A DNA stretch of 64,000 nt, from assembly GCA_034336665.1 (NCBI GenBank), contig CM067592.1, positions 49,555,783 to 49,619,782 on the forward strand. The letters run 5' to 3'. Under the pieces are notes generated by a model. The model made no database searches. It saw only the letters and a program-made list of their open reading frames with translations, and was not told the origin of the DNA. This document shows positions 41,070 to 52,800 of this stretch, piece after piece. Made by a program: the position numbers and the translations under genes. This DNA comes from Luscinia megarhynchos (lineage: Eukaryota > Chordata > Aves > Passeriformes > Turdidae). Position 1 is the stretch's first letter. Every line of letters starts with the position of its first letter.

Positions 41070-44000
41070 ACAAGGCAGAATGAAGGTCTCTCTGTTTCCC
41101 CCTGCTAGTGGAACAAGCTAATCCTACGAGTACAGCCGGGGTAATGAAAGTTAACAAGGTGCCAACGCCCAGCCTAGAACAAAGCTGCAGCCATGTGTTG
41201 CTGGGATTGGCTTTTCTGCCAGTACATGGCTCTGTGTGTTTTTGGGGGCAGAGCATGGGTGGTACCATGCAGGCAGTCCAGCCTGTCTTCTGGCAGTTGC
41301 ACAGGGCCTGTGAGCAGCAAACACTGCCAGGCATCCCTCCTCTAACACTATCATTCTGCAGCTGAGCTTAAAGGCTTACTGGGAAAGGGTGAGCTCGGTG
41401 GTCCCACAGGCTGTCAGAAGGTGTTGCAAGGGCTTGCCTCGGGCTAGGTCAGTTCAGCAGTTCTGCATTGCATGTGTTTGCAAAGGTGGAAAGGGTGCCA
41501 GCTGTGCCCAGGGTGCAGTGGACATTCTTCAATCCCCTTGCAGCTGCGGCTATCTGATGCCATCTCTGGTCCTTTTCTGCTGCTTTTCTCCAGTCCACAG
41601 GGCCACTGCATAAGTGGCACTTTACAAGTAGGGTGGCAGTGGGATCCTTGTGACTTTATTATCCCAATTAATTGAGGATGTAATATATGAGAGCAAGAGG
41701 GAGAGTTTATTTAATCTTAAATGTAAACAGCTGCAGGCTTCATAATTTGTTGGCTAAATAGCTCTTCATTTATACATATAATTTCTAGAGTAGTGGTTTG
41801 ACTGCTTAACACCTTATGGTTGCCTGTGCAAAATGAAGCAGTCTCTAGAATTGTTCCAGGCTAATAAATATCTGACTTTTGTGTCTTGTTCCTAAGCAAT
41901 GTCAAGCTGGGGCTGGTAGCAATAACTTGTCTGAGTTCAGGACATAGTAGGTGCCTCCTTGACCTGCCACACCAAAGGTGGCCTCAGGAAGCACTGGAAA
42001 TTGTTCCAAAGGGCTGTGGATTGTTGAAATGAGGGAGCTATCCCTGGAATGCATTGCTGCCTGATGAGCTTCTCTCATGGTTCCTCCAGCATCAGTGCCC
42101 ACAGGGGAGGAGTCATGAGGCACCTGGCCCAGCCACAGCATCCTTTCCTATGTGGGGTGAGATCTATTCCCCAGCTGGATCAAATCCAGCCTTAAACCAC
42201 CACCTCTGCCTGTGGAAGTGGAAAGCAAGCAAGCCATGCCTCAAATCCTTTGCTTCTATCTTGCTCCCATGACCCCTTACTTTATTTATTCATCTCATGC
42301 CATAGGCTCCAGACAGGTTAGCTTGCTGCTGGCCCTTACCTACAGTGTAGGGAGATGCCTCCTGTCCCTATCCTCAGCCCATCATCACTAGCTCAGTGTG
42401 GGCTCAGCATCGAGGAAGCTGAAAGACTTTGGAAGAATCCTGCTAAGTGGTGCTAAAACTGCCCATTGTGCTTCCCTATCAAAAGGCTTCACAGAGTGAG
42501 TACTGTTCCTGGCATGTGTCCCTACTCTCCTCCAAGTTCCCCTCTCAGAGGAATTAGAAACAAAGAAAGCTGAAATACTAGAGTTCATTGTCTCCTTGAG
42601 CAAATGTCGTGGACTTACTCAAGTAGAGGGGAGATTGCCCAAGCCTGGTCTAAAGCTCTTCCTCCTTCTATGCCTTTGGACTTCACCACCCCCTGGAATC
42701 TGTTGATACATCTGTCACATGCCTGACAAACGCTCGAATTCCTGTAAGCCAAGCAGATGGTGCCACCAGGGTAGTAGAAGCCCACCCTCCCCCATACATT
42801 CCCCTCTAGCCCTTGAGGTTGTACCTCAAGGTACAGCCATCACCCCAGCACTGCCAGAAAGGTACAAGCACAGGGCATTCCCAGAGCCTGCCTGTGTATA
42901 CGCACGTGTATAAAACCCACAGACAGCCGTGGCCACCTTGTGGCGATCTGCATGTCACGAGCTTGCATTTGTCAGCTGCAGGTAGCAATGGAACTTCGTG
43001 CAGCTCCCATGCCTCCCTCACCTTGTCTGTCTACCAAGCTGGACCATGGGAGGAAAAACTGCATTTCAGGTGGATGTCCTTCTCCACCATCTCCTCAGGT
43101 TTTCTCAAATTTCTCAAACTTATCAAGGTTTTGTTACTGGAGAGGGTGCAGGGCTGCTGCCACCACATCAGATAGAACCAGTGACAGCCAGCTCCAAAAG
43201 GGACTTAACCAATGGCCAAAGCCAAGGCCCTCTGTGATACCTGATTTTAAATGAAAGCTCCAGACTATAAAGGCAGGGAGAAAGGAATAAGAGCACGTGA
43301 GAAAAAGCATATTGTAAGACACCTTTACCAGGTCAGACTCTCCCACCTTTCACGAAGGGCCAGGGATCAGCACAACAGAGTTAATCCAGCAAGTATTTCA
43401 ACAGTATGCTCCTCAAGCCAATTCCTTTGGTGGCTGAAAGCTGCATGTCAACAGAGCACAACACAAAACTGCTATGCCAGTTTCTTGGCATGGTGAGAAA
43501 ATAGAAGTAATTTTTTAGCTTGGTAGATCCAGCTAGTTTTGATGTATGAACAGTTAAGAAATTAAACATCTAAAATATTACCAATACTCCTACTGGAATC
43601 ATTCCAGAGGGGAATCAAAGTCTAACTTTATTCAGGTCAAGGAAAGAATGGAAAGCAGATGGCTAGCTGAAGTTGACACTGCAAGAGATCAAAGAGACAT
43701 GTGGGTAGTTAAGCAGCTCACGTGCACGACATGCACTTCCCCAAGTGTACAACAGCCCTTTCAGAACCCCTGGATGGAGGTAAGGAGTGTCACTATTCCA
43801 CTGCAATTGATCACTGCACAGTTCACTTGTCCACTCACTGTGACCCCTTGGCCCTTCCTTTCATGTTAGTTAGTCCTCTCTCATTAAGCCTAATTATTCC
43901 AGCTATGTGTTTTAATTGCTGTACTCAAGGAAGTATTTCTCTTCCTGTTGGCCAGCCCATTATAAGCAAGCTATGTAACAGGCCTGCAGACAAAAAACAT

Positions 44001-46660
44001 CTTGTTTTTCTTGTTTGACAGCAAGGCAGAGATCCCAGCTATTTCATAGCCAAATGACACAGACTCCAGTCATTGCCTAAGGGGAGAACTTCTTCCTGAA
44101 ACCCTTATCCCCAGAAGAAACTTCTATGTTGTTTTTTCTCTACCATGTACATCAAGTCTACCAAACATTCGAGTCAGTTTGCCATCTACCCCTCACCTCT
44201 TACAGGCATCTTTGCAGATCATTGGATCAAAGCAGCCAATTCTGTTAATGCCAGCAGCAGACCAGAGTTTAATGAAAGATTGAATGCTGTGCTACTGCCT
44301 GGCAATACTGGCCTCATATCTTTACACTAAAACCAAGCAAAAAAAATGCACCGAGCTTTCCATGAAGTATCATTACTTAATACTCACGTGGAAGGGCATA
44401 TGGCCCTAGGCTTTAACAAGGATACTCATACCCGTTGCATGTAGAACAAAATGTTTATTTGCTATACCTATGCTTGCTAAAGACTGAAACATCCTGTCCT
44501 TGCCTGTTGAAAGATTCAAGCCAGTTCCCATCCAGAACTAGGGTTCTCTCCTCCCAGCAGGGGCACTTTTGCTCTAGGAACTGAGGCTCCTTACATATAA
44601 CCAGAACAAAGCATAGGCTTTGCATTCCATCACCTGTAATGACAAGGACAAACTACAGTCAAATTCTGGTAAAACTCTACATTTGAAGACTGTGTGTTGT
44701 TGCCTTTAAAGGGAAAATTTATCTAATGTGGAGATCCTCATTGCATATTCCTCAGAGCCAAGCCTTAAAGAACATCTTTCAAATTAGGGTATGCAAGTTT
44801 TTTTTCATCACAGTATGCCTACACACCAGTTCTTGGGAGGGGAAGATGTTGCAGCACAGGAAGCCGAACTCACTGCCCTTTTAAGAACTGCTTTGCACCC
44901 CTTGCTTCAGCACAAGAGGTATTCCAGCTATTCTGGTCTTCCCAATCAGGACTTGAATTTCCAGTCACTGTCACCTGGATTGTCCAAGGCTAATGCAGAG
45001 TAGCATCTTATTAAAAATAAGAAATGAAGTGTTAAGTTAAAGTCAGCACAGCAGCAATGCGCCACTGACTGCACCTTTCCCCTACAACAACCTGGTCTAG
45101 TTTTGCCTCAGCAGAAATACTGTATGTTGCAGCACACTCCAGTATTATTTCCTAAGGATGAAGTGGATGCCAGGGCCTTTTACTTCATCGGGAACTTTCA
45201 GCAGGAATTTTTAAACCTTTCTTGCTCACAGTTCCTGCCCAAAGGTAATAAACAGGCCATGCAGAAACTGCTTTCAGAAGGAATGCTTGTTTGCGGATAG
45301 TGTGGTGTTCATAGAGCATTCTTGCTACAGCTTCATTTTATTCCCTCCTCATGAGTCTGTCCATGGCGCACCACTTGGGGTAGTGGTTTCCCATTTACCT
45401 TTGAACACGCAGCTGCACTTCTTAGTCAAATAGCCAGAGCTACATGGAAAATATTTCCCATGTTCTTCTAATTGTATAATCACAACTTAGAACTTATATC
45501 CAAGAAAAGCCTTGATGGCTCATCCTCAAGTAAAGGGTGTGGCCACTTCTTAGACTAGAAAAAAATCTTGTTTCAAATTGGGAACGTACATTAGGCTGTT
45601 CAAGGCCCCCAGTCCTCCAGAGCCATCAAGAAATTAATGCATGCTTTTGAAGTGAGTGTAAGGCTGAGTCATGGGTGAGTTCCCTGCCACAAAGACAAGA
45701 GGCTCACTCATTCCACATTGTCTGCATATGCAACAGGAAGTCCAGCAGCACAGCTCACTAAGCTGTACCCACTGCTAGCTACAGCCCTGCTCCCTTCTTT
45801 ACTGAGTTCTTACACAGGATCACATCCAAGCCAGCAGGGAAGCCATTTTGGTACAGTGGAAAAAAGAAAAAGAAAAAAAAAAAAAAAAAAAGAAAAAAAA
45901 ATCACTGCTCCCCTTGGTTACAGTGTCAAGAGTAGGTGAATGGCTAGTAAAAAAAAAAGGCTGGCAGGCCAGCATTCATCTGGACAGCCTGATTCAGGAT
46001 TGGAGAACCACAGAGTCTAGTTTACTGTCCAACCCAGTGTCAAAGGTGTTCTAAGAGCACAACAGTGCAATCAAATGAAAATTAGAAGAGCATATAAATT
46101 CTCTTGACCTTAAGAAATCACATATTTTACTTCTTCAGTCATTTGCTCCAGAATATTGCCTAGGAACAAAGCAGCCAAACTCAGACTAAAAACACTTTTA
46201 TACTAATAGAACCAGAAGGTACACATAGTAATGGCAAAGCAAATTGAAAAGGCAAAAAGACAGCAAGTCCAAGTCTACCTTGAACTTCTATGGTAGGATT
46301 CACACCATGCTCTGGAAGGACAAGTCTTAGTTTTTAAGTCCAAATTGCAACTTGAAACATTTTAAAAGTCTTTTAACTACACAGATGTAATAAAAGAAAA
46401 AACTCTCCCATCCATGACTAGCCTGTTTTCTCCAACTTTTCTTTCTGTATTTGTAAACCAGATTATAGCCTGGTGACTACCATCTGAGTAGGGTGGCAGC
46501 AGACTCCTCCTAAAGCAACTGCCATGGATCTCAAGCCAATACTAGAAGAGGTTGCCTTTGATAAGTCTTTGTATATAGACAGTACTCCTTTAACACAGCA
46601 AAACCTGACACTCCTGACATTATGAAATCCTTAATATTTTTGTTAAACACACAGCAATAT
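41070..46660. other. PTGR1-TXN convergent spacer, no gene seen
   Basis: The two genes point toward each other across about 5.6 kb. Open frames are short, lack family motifs and occur on either strand at chance level. Apart from the A-rich tract at 45.86 kb, I recognise no repeat. Confidence 0.5.
45858..45901 (+). repeat. A-rich simple repeat
   Basis: A run of A interrupted by single G residues covers about 44 bases. No target-site duplication or retrocopy body upstream was recognised, so it is called a simple repeat. Confidence 0.9.
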
Positions 46661-46666
46661 GCAAAA

Positions 46667-46824
46667 GTGAAGAGTTTATACTTTATTGTACTCATATACA
46701 TGGACCAAGAAGATAGTTTGCACCATTTAATCTAGCTAGCTCGTTTAGGTTTTTTTTAAGTAGAAAAGTTGCAGGTTGTAATTTAGCCAAAGCACTCATG
46801 CTTCAATGTCTTCATGGCTGCAAA
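46667..46824 (-). other. TXN: TXN 3' UTR with AATAAA signal
   Basis: A minus-strand AATAAA lies at 46682-46687, about 140 bases after the TXN stop. Cleavage is expected about 15-20 bases further on. Confidence 0.75.
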
Positions 46825-49800
46825 TTAGACTAGACTTTTAATGGTCTCTTCCAGCTTCTCTTTATTGGCCCCAGAGAACTCCTGCACCTGTAAAGAGAGA
46901 TTGGTTTTTAGAACTCTTGCAATCAGTGCTTCTTAACATTAGTTGCATAGCATCCAGTCACATACACACTATTCAACTCTGCTAAAAACTAAAACTTCCC
47001 ATTCTCAAAACAGGGAGTATTTTGCACTTGTTCATGCATTTATTTCCCACTCAATTCAGTTAATGCAAAAGTTGAGGCAAAAGACTATCAAAATTCACTT
47101 CCAGACTACCATTGATCCTGAGTCAGTATTTTCTAAGACTCAAAATGAAGCTTGAAGACACTCTGAAGGTCCCTACATATCACAGGCAGCTCAAAGTCAT
47201 CTTGAGTTGGTCAGGACCCTACCAATCAAATTCTGGAAGGACTATTCAAATGACCTACCCCTGTGAGAACTGTTCTTGTAAATTACAGGGCAGAAAAATA
47301 GAGGCAGCATTCATCTGCTGTCTTAAGAACAGCAGCTCTGCCCTCCCCTATCTACAGGGGTGCAAGGTACAGAGCAGACTACACTACAGGCCACAAAACT
47401 GGTTGCTTGATACAAAAAGCCACACACTGACTGTCACGCTGTAATCACAATTCTTCCAATAACACAATGAAGTTGCAGAAGTTCACCCTGACAGAACTGT
47501 CAAAGGTTCATACTGACCCCATACTGAACTGAAAGTCACCCTACACATGACACTCTACTAACCAAGGTGCAGTTCCATCATCTTCAGCCATGAAGCTTAC
47601 ACCCAAGCATTGTTTTCCTTTAGAAAAGCCTACCTTCAGCTTGCTTAGCAAACTAAAAGCCTAAGACAACACATTCATCTTAGCAAGTTCAGGCAGAGCT
47701 GCTCAAACTCCCCTGCACAGGTAGCCCACTGTGCTGTCAGAGCACAATCTGCATGCCATCTCATCCATCTCTTGGCAGAGCAGACACAAGAGGTTCGTTC
47801 AGTCCTCTAACAAGGACAGGATCATCACTTCAAAGGTTATACAGCCTCTCTGTGAAATAAACTAAATAGCTGCTTGGTGTATATAACCTCAACCAAGTTA
47901 GAGGCTTCTGTTTAGGTGCCTATGGAATCCCACCCATAGTCATGTATCTACTTGAATACAAGCTGCATCCAGATAACAAACAGTGTCCAAGTAAAAAGCA
48001 GGGTGCCAGGAAGATAGACCTGCACTCTTAACAGACATCTCACCCCACTATCTCTCATGAAACCATTTGTAAGACTGGCCTGTAACTCAGTTCACTACCT
48101 GTGAACAACACAGTTTGCATCACCTGCTGGTTACATGCTGGTTACATTTGCTGCAGTACTAAGATGAACTTGCTTGCTCTCAGGAGTATCTTAACGCTAA
48201 TGGTACCATAGAGACATAATCAAGAGAAAGCAGACTAAGTAGCCAACCCTCCCAGTCTTCTTTCAAGTGTTTAGCGTGCCTGCTCCAGTTCCAAAAAGTT
48301 AGAGCCTACCTTCTTTCCATTCTTGTAGAACTGGAACGTTGGCATGCACTTCACATCACAGTGTGAAGCAACATCCTGGAAGAGAAAAAAACATCTTCAA
48401 TTTGGCATATTTTTAAGGATGTTAGCTGACTTCTGTTTAGGTGACAAAATAAAGCCATTACTGCTCAAGATAAAACAAAAGCACTTCTGCTAGTCCATCC
48501 ATAGCAAAACTAGTGTAGTGTTAACATTTCCCTGAAGTAAGCCTTAAAGATCCCTTATTCAGCATTTAATTCATGCAATAGCAAAAACCTTAACCTATAC
48601 TCTGTGTTTGGAAAAAAACCAACAGACCTCTGCATCAAAACAGATGTCTCTTGTAAGACTCAGGAGCCCTATGGCAACTCTTAGGCTTCCATGGGATATT
48701 TTTCAAGTAACAATTTGACGACAGTGAAACTGCAATACAGCAGACATTTTATTGCGCTTAATTCAAGACCTAATTTCATTTTTAATGAAAGAGGAAACAG
48801 TGCCAGGAGCAGTGGAGGGACCAGACAGATCAGTAGGTTGTGAACCATTAGGTTTAAGAAGACTGCATCAAAGCAACTTAAGACCTTAGACTAATGCTCC
48901 CTCCCAAAGTAAAGGGTCAGTGCTTCCAAGTTATCTGACTATATCATGCCATAGGACTTCAAGTGTGCTGATAACAAGGCAGTTTGTTCTGTTCAGGTGT
49001 TCCCTGAAAAAAAAAAAAAAAAATTCTTTCCAGCTAAATCTTTGTGTTTCAATTTTAAGTTGAAGTAAACTCTTGTTTCAGTATGTGTGAAGACATTTTG
49101 AATTCTTGTCTGTCAGTTGTGTGGAAGTCCTTAGCTGTCCTCCCCCAGCACCACCTCAGACCTTACCTGGGCATCATCCACATCGATTTCTATGAAGACC
49201 ACATCGCCATACTTCTCACACAAACTCTAGAAAGAAACAAAAGGAACTATGCAGTTACAGTGTTCCAGGAAAGCTTCCTGAAAAGATGCATTCCTATAAA
49301 TGGAAAGGCTGGTGCTGCTTAAATTGCTAGCAAAACATGCTTTGTTATCTTGAAGCAGCTGTTTTACTACCAGAGCAAAAATATTCTGTTCTGCTGCCAA
49401 CTGTTTCTGCAGGTGTCTGTGGAAATGTGTTCTCTCCAGAAAGACTCAAACATCCCAAGACATAGGTGGAAGGCCTTCTCTTGCAGCCTCCAGCTGATCA
49501 TCAAAAGGTGCTACAGCTTCTCATAGCTTATCAGGAGATAACACAGTCACCTAAACATAGTTGGAGGAGTTACATTAACCGTGTACAGAAGGATAAGGAT
49601 TGTTTCCTCTCTGTGTCCCTCCACTTGATGGAACGCAACTGAAATTCATGTAACAGGTCAAATACAGGGCAAAAGCTAAACTTCATATTAGTTCCCAGCT
49701 ATATCAATGGTCACTTGGTAGTCTTAAAAATAGATACTTCTGCAACTTCTCACTCTTCCAGAAAACGCCAGCAATCATATAAGGCCAAAGGAATTTTCCT

Positions 49801-52800
49801 CCATGTAATTGTGAAGCAACACAAACATTTATATACAATTGAATGCAGAAATAAAACTAGAAAAACTACTTACATGGAAAAAGGGCTTGATCATTTTGCA
49901 TGGTCCACACCATGTGGCAGAGAAATCAACTACTATAAGCTTCTCACCAGCAGATTTCAGTTCTGCCTCAAATTCAACCTACAAAAAAAAAAAAAATTGA
50001 ACACATTGATGATTTTCCTCCTTTTCTAAACTACATAAGACTAAACACAATGCTGGTTTGTTCTCAGACTGAATACATTAATCATTATGGTGAGTCTTAA
50101 ACACTTAACTGGGTAATTTGTACTGTCACGTATGTGCTTCAGCATGAATTGTTTTCATTGGTGCTAGCAGTAGTCAGTGTCTTATGACTCAATTAGAAAA
50201 CAACCACAATGCTCAGTCAAACTCCCCGAATTGTGGAAACAAGCTAGAAATTCTCTAGTTATGATGCTCAACTCTGACAGCTCTGTGTTATCCCCAAAAT
50301 ATGATCCTTAGTTTTTATAATCCATATTCTCATTTCTGTCTTGGCAGTGAGGCTTTAATTTCCTCTGCAGAATTTGAAAAGGACAGATAAAAACCTTTGT
50401 ACAGGCTTCCACTCTGGTGACTTACACAATATCATTTTAATGCTAGCCATTGATTGGGAGTTTTACATAGAATAGTTATTTTGCCAAGAGAACCCACATT
50501 TGACATCATTAGTCAAAGCAATGCTACACATACAGACTACACAGTAAACACCCAATACTTATTCAGAGTCTTCAAGTCTGTGTGTTGCACTTAGACAAAT
50601 CTCTGGACAATATTTCTAGGAACTAAACATCCTTACATGCCATTACTCATTTTTGCTTGTCAGAAAGTGAATGCTCTAGCAGAACTGAAAAACATTAAAA
50701 GCAAAAAATACTTGCATGCTAGCAAAAGGCAAGCAAATATCTCAGTCAGAAGCAGAAAGTGCTGATCACCTACTTCCTGACACTGTCTTTGTCAAAGAAA
50801 CTACAAGCCACTTCAATAATTTTCAACTTTGCTGCCTTGGTAATCAAGCTTCAGGAGAGATGTTAGCATAAACTTCAAAAGGTAGCTGCTTTAGTCCCGA
50901 CCAGCTTAATGGAGTAAAGCACTGGAGTCCTGTCAGCAACAGCTGACTGAAAGCAGTATAGTTACTGCCAGATGTACACAGAGGTTGGTTTTGCAGCGCA
51001 GGACTTAACTAATTCATACCTGCTTTTGCAATCAGCCACAATCAATTGCAACTCAGCTCTAATAAGCTAAAGTATGTCATGCAGGTGGGGACCCAAAAGT
51101 CAAACTGGACATGAATATATTTAACAAACAAGCAGAGATCCTGCAAGAGCATACTTATGTACATATAATCCTATGTGAAACTCTTCACAGCTTCCTGTAA
51201 CTTCAAATATACTCAGGATTACATCTCCCTGTTAACAGAGATTTTCCCTCCCCACATAGCTCTTTTCAGAGACACAGCATCCATGCTGGTTTTTCCATCC
51301 TTGCGTCTTGGACAGTCATAGTCTACTCTGCTACAAGATTAGTAGTAACACTCCACACCACCTACTCTCATTTTGAAAGAGATAGGAACAGTTAAGTTCT
51401 CCCATCTCTCTACATTCCCTTACTCCTGTACTAATGTAGTATGCATTCCTGCACCCATTCCCACCAACAATGTTTAGTGTCCCTGTACACAGCAATCCAT
51501 GCTCACTGCTCCATACCATCAGTTCCTCAGTCAAGCCTCACTCCTTTTGGCCTTGAAATCCTACTGCTGATTTTTGGTACAGCTTCTCAGACCTCTACCC
51601 TGTAACATCACCACTCTATTGATTCCACTTCCCCCAGCTGCCAGTTAGACCATCCTCTTTTAACCCCTAAGTCTCCTTTCCAGCTACATAATTACTGTAT
51701 TCTGCAAAAGGAAGCCCAGCCCTGGAATGCATTCATCATATGGCCACACGCCTCAGGGTTGCTATTGCACAGAACAAAGGGAAAGTGGGACGGTATCATA
51801 ATTACAGCTGGTCACATATACCATTCACCACTGGTGACCTGGTCCTGGCTTTAAGTCAAGTGCTACCCTGCAAATCATCTCTACTATCAGTCAAAACTGC
51901 TGCAGTGAAAAGAGATGATGAGTCCAAAGGCGTTATCCCATAAGTTAAAAAAAAATCAAACTAGTGAGAAGCTCTGAAAGTTTTTCTATTGAGCCAAATT
52001 TCCCTGGAGGAAGACAGTAGCAGGAGCAAAACTAAAAATCAAGCTGCTTGACCTGTCCGACTGACTTCACTAGTTGCCTTTCATGTTAAATGTAAAGTGA
52101 CAAGCTTTTTTATAAAAAACTAAATAATCTCTATTACCAGAAGGGGAACCTCCCATCACAGGACTATTCTGTCATGCTTTGAGAGGATCTTACAGCCTGG
52201 TTAAACAGCATTTTCTCCAGGTAGCAGCTCACTGGGGAAGCCTAAGCTAGCATGCCGGTCAATATTGGTTTGTTCTCTGTGGTGGTGTGGTTTTTTTGTT
52301 GTTGTCATTGTTTTCTTAACTAGTTAACTACAACCTTCCTGAGCACAAGAACCTCATTTTACTTGTACTTCTGTCCAGCAGAAAAGGGCATGCTACCTTC
52401 AACAAACATATTGGTAGCAGGCATCTGTTCCCAAGGGCCAAGTAAGAAGCTCCAATAATGAAAGCCTCTAGTGTCTCAGAGGTTCCCAGCACCAGGCTGT
52501 TTCAAAACAGAGGCTGCTGGCCACAAATGGTGCTGAAAGGAGTCTGCTGCTCTCAGCAATAGATAATACAGGTCTATACTATCTGGCAGATTTGATTAAA
52601 GCTTGATTGCAAATATTATTTTCAACACATATCAAGTCACCCTTGAACTTGCCCAGTCATGCAATTTTGTGGGGATTTTTAAATACAGAAGCTAGCATAA
52701 ACAGACCAAAGGTTCAACTGTCTAAACTCCTTAGGACACACAACTTCTAAAATTCTCTTATAGCAAAAGCTGCAATTTTTCAGCATTTTCTTTAACTCAA

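Noticed and set aside
45858..45901. A-rich tract as the tail of a processed retrocopy
   Set aside because: No parent-gene sequence or target duplication was recognised beside it, so it is kept as a simple repeat.
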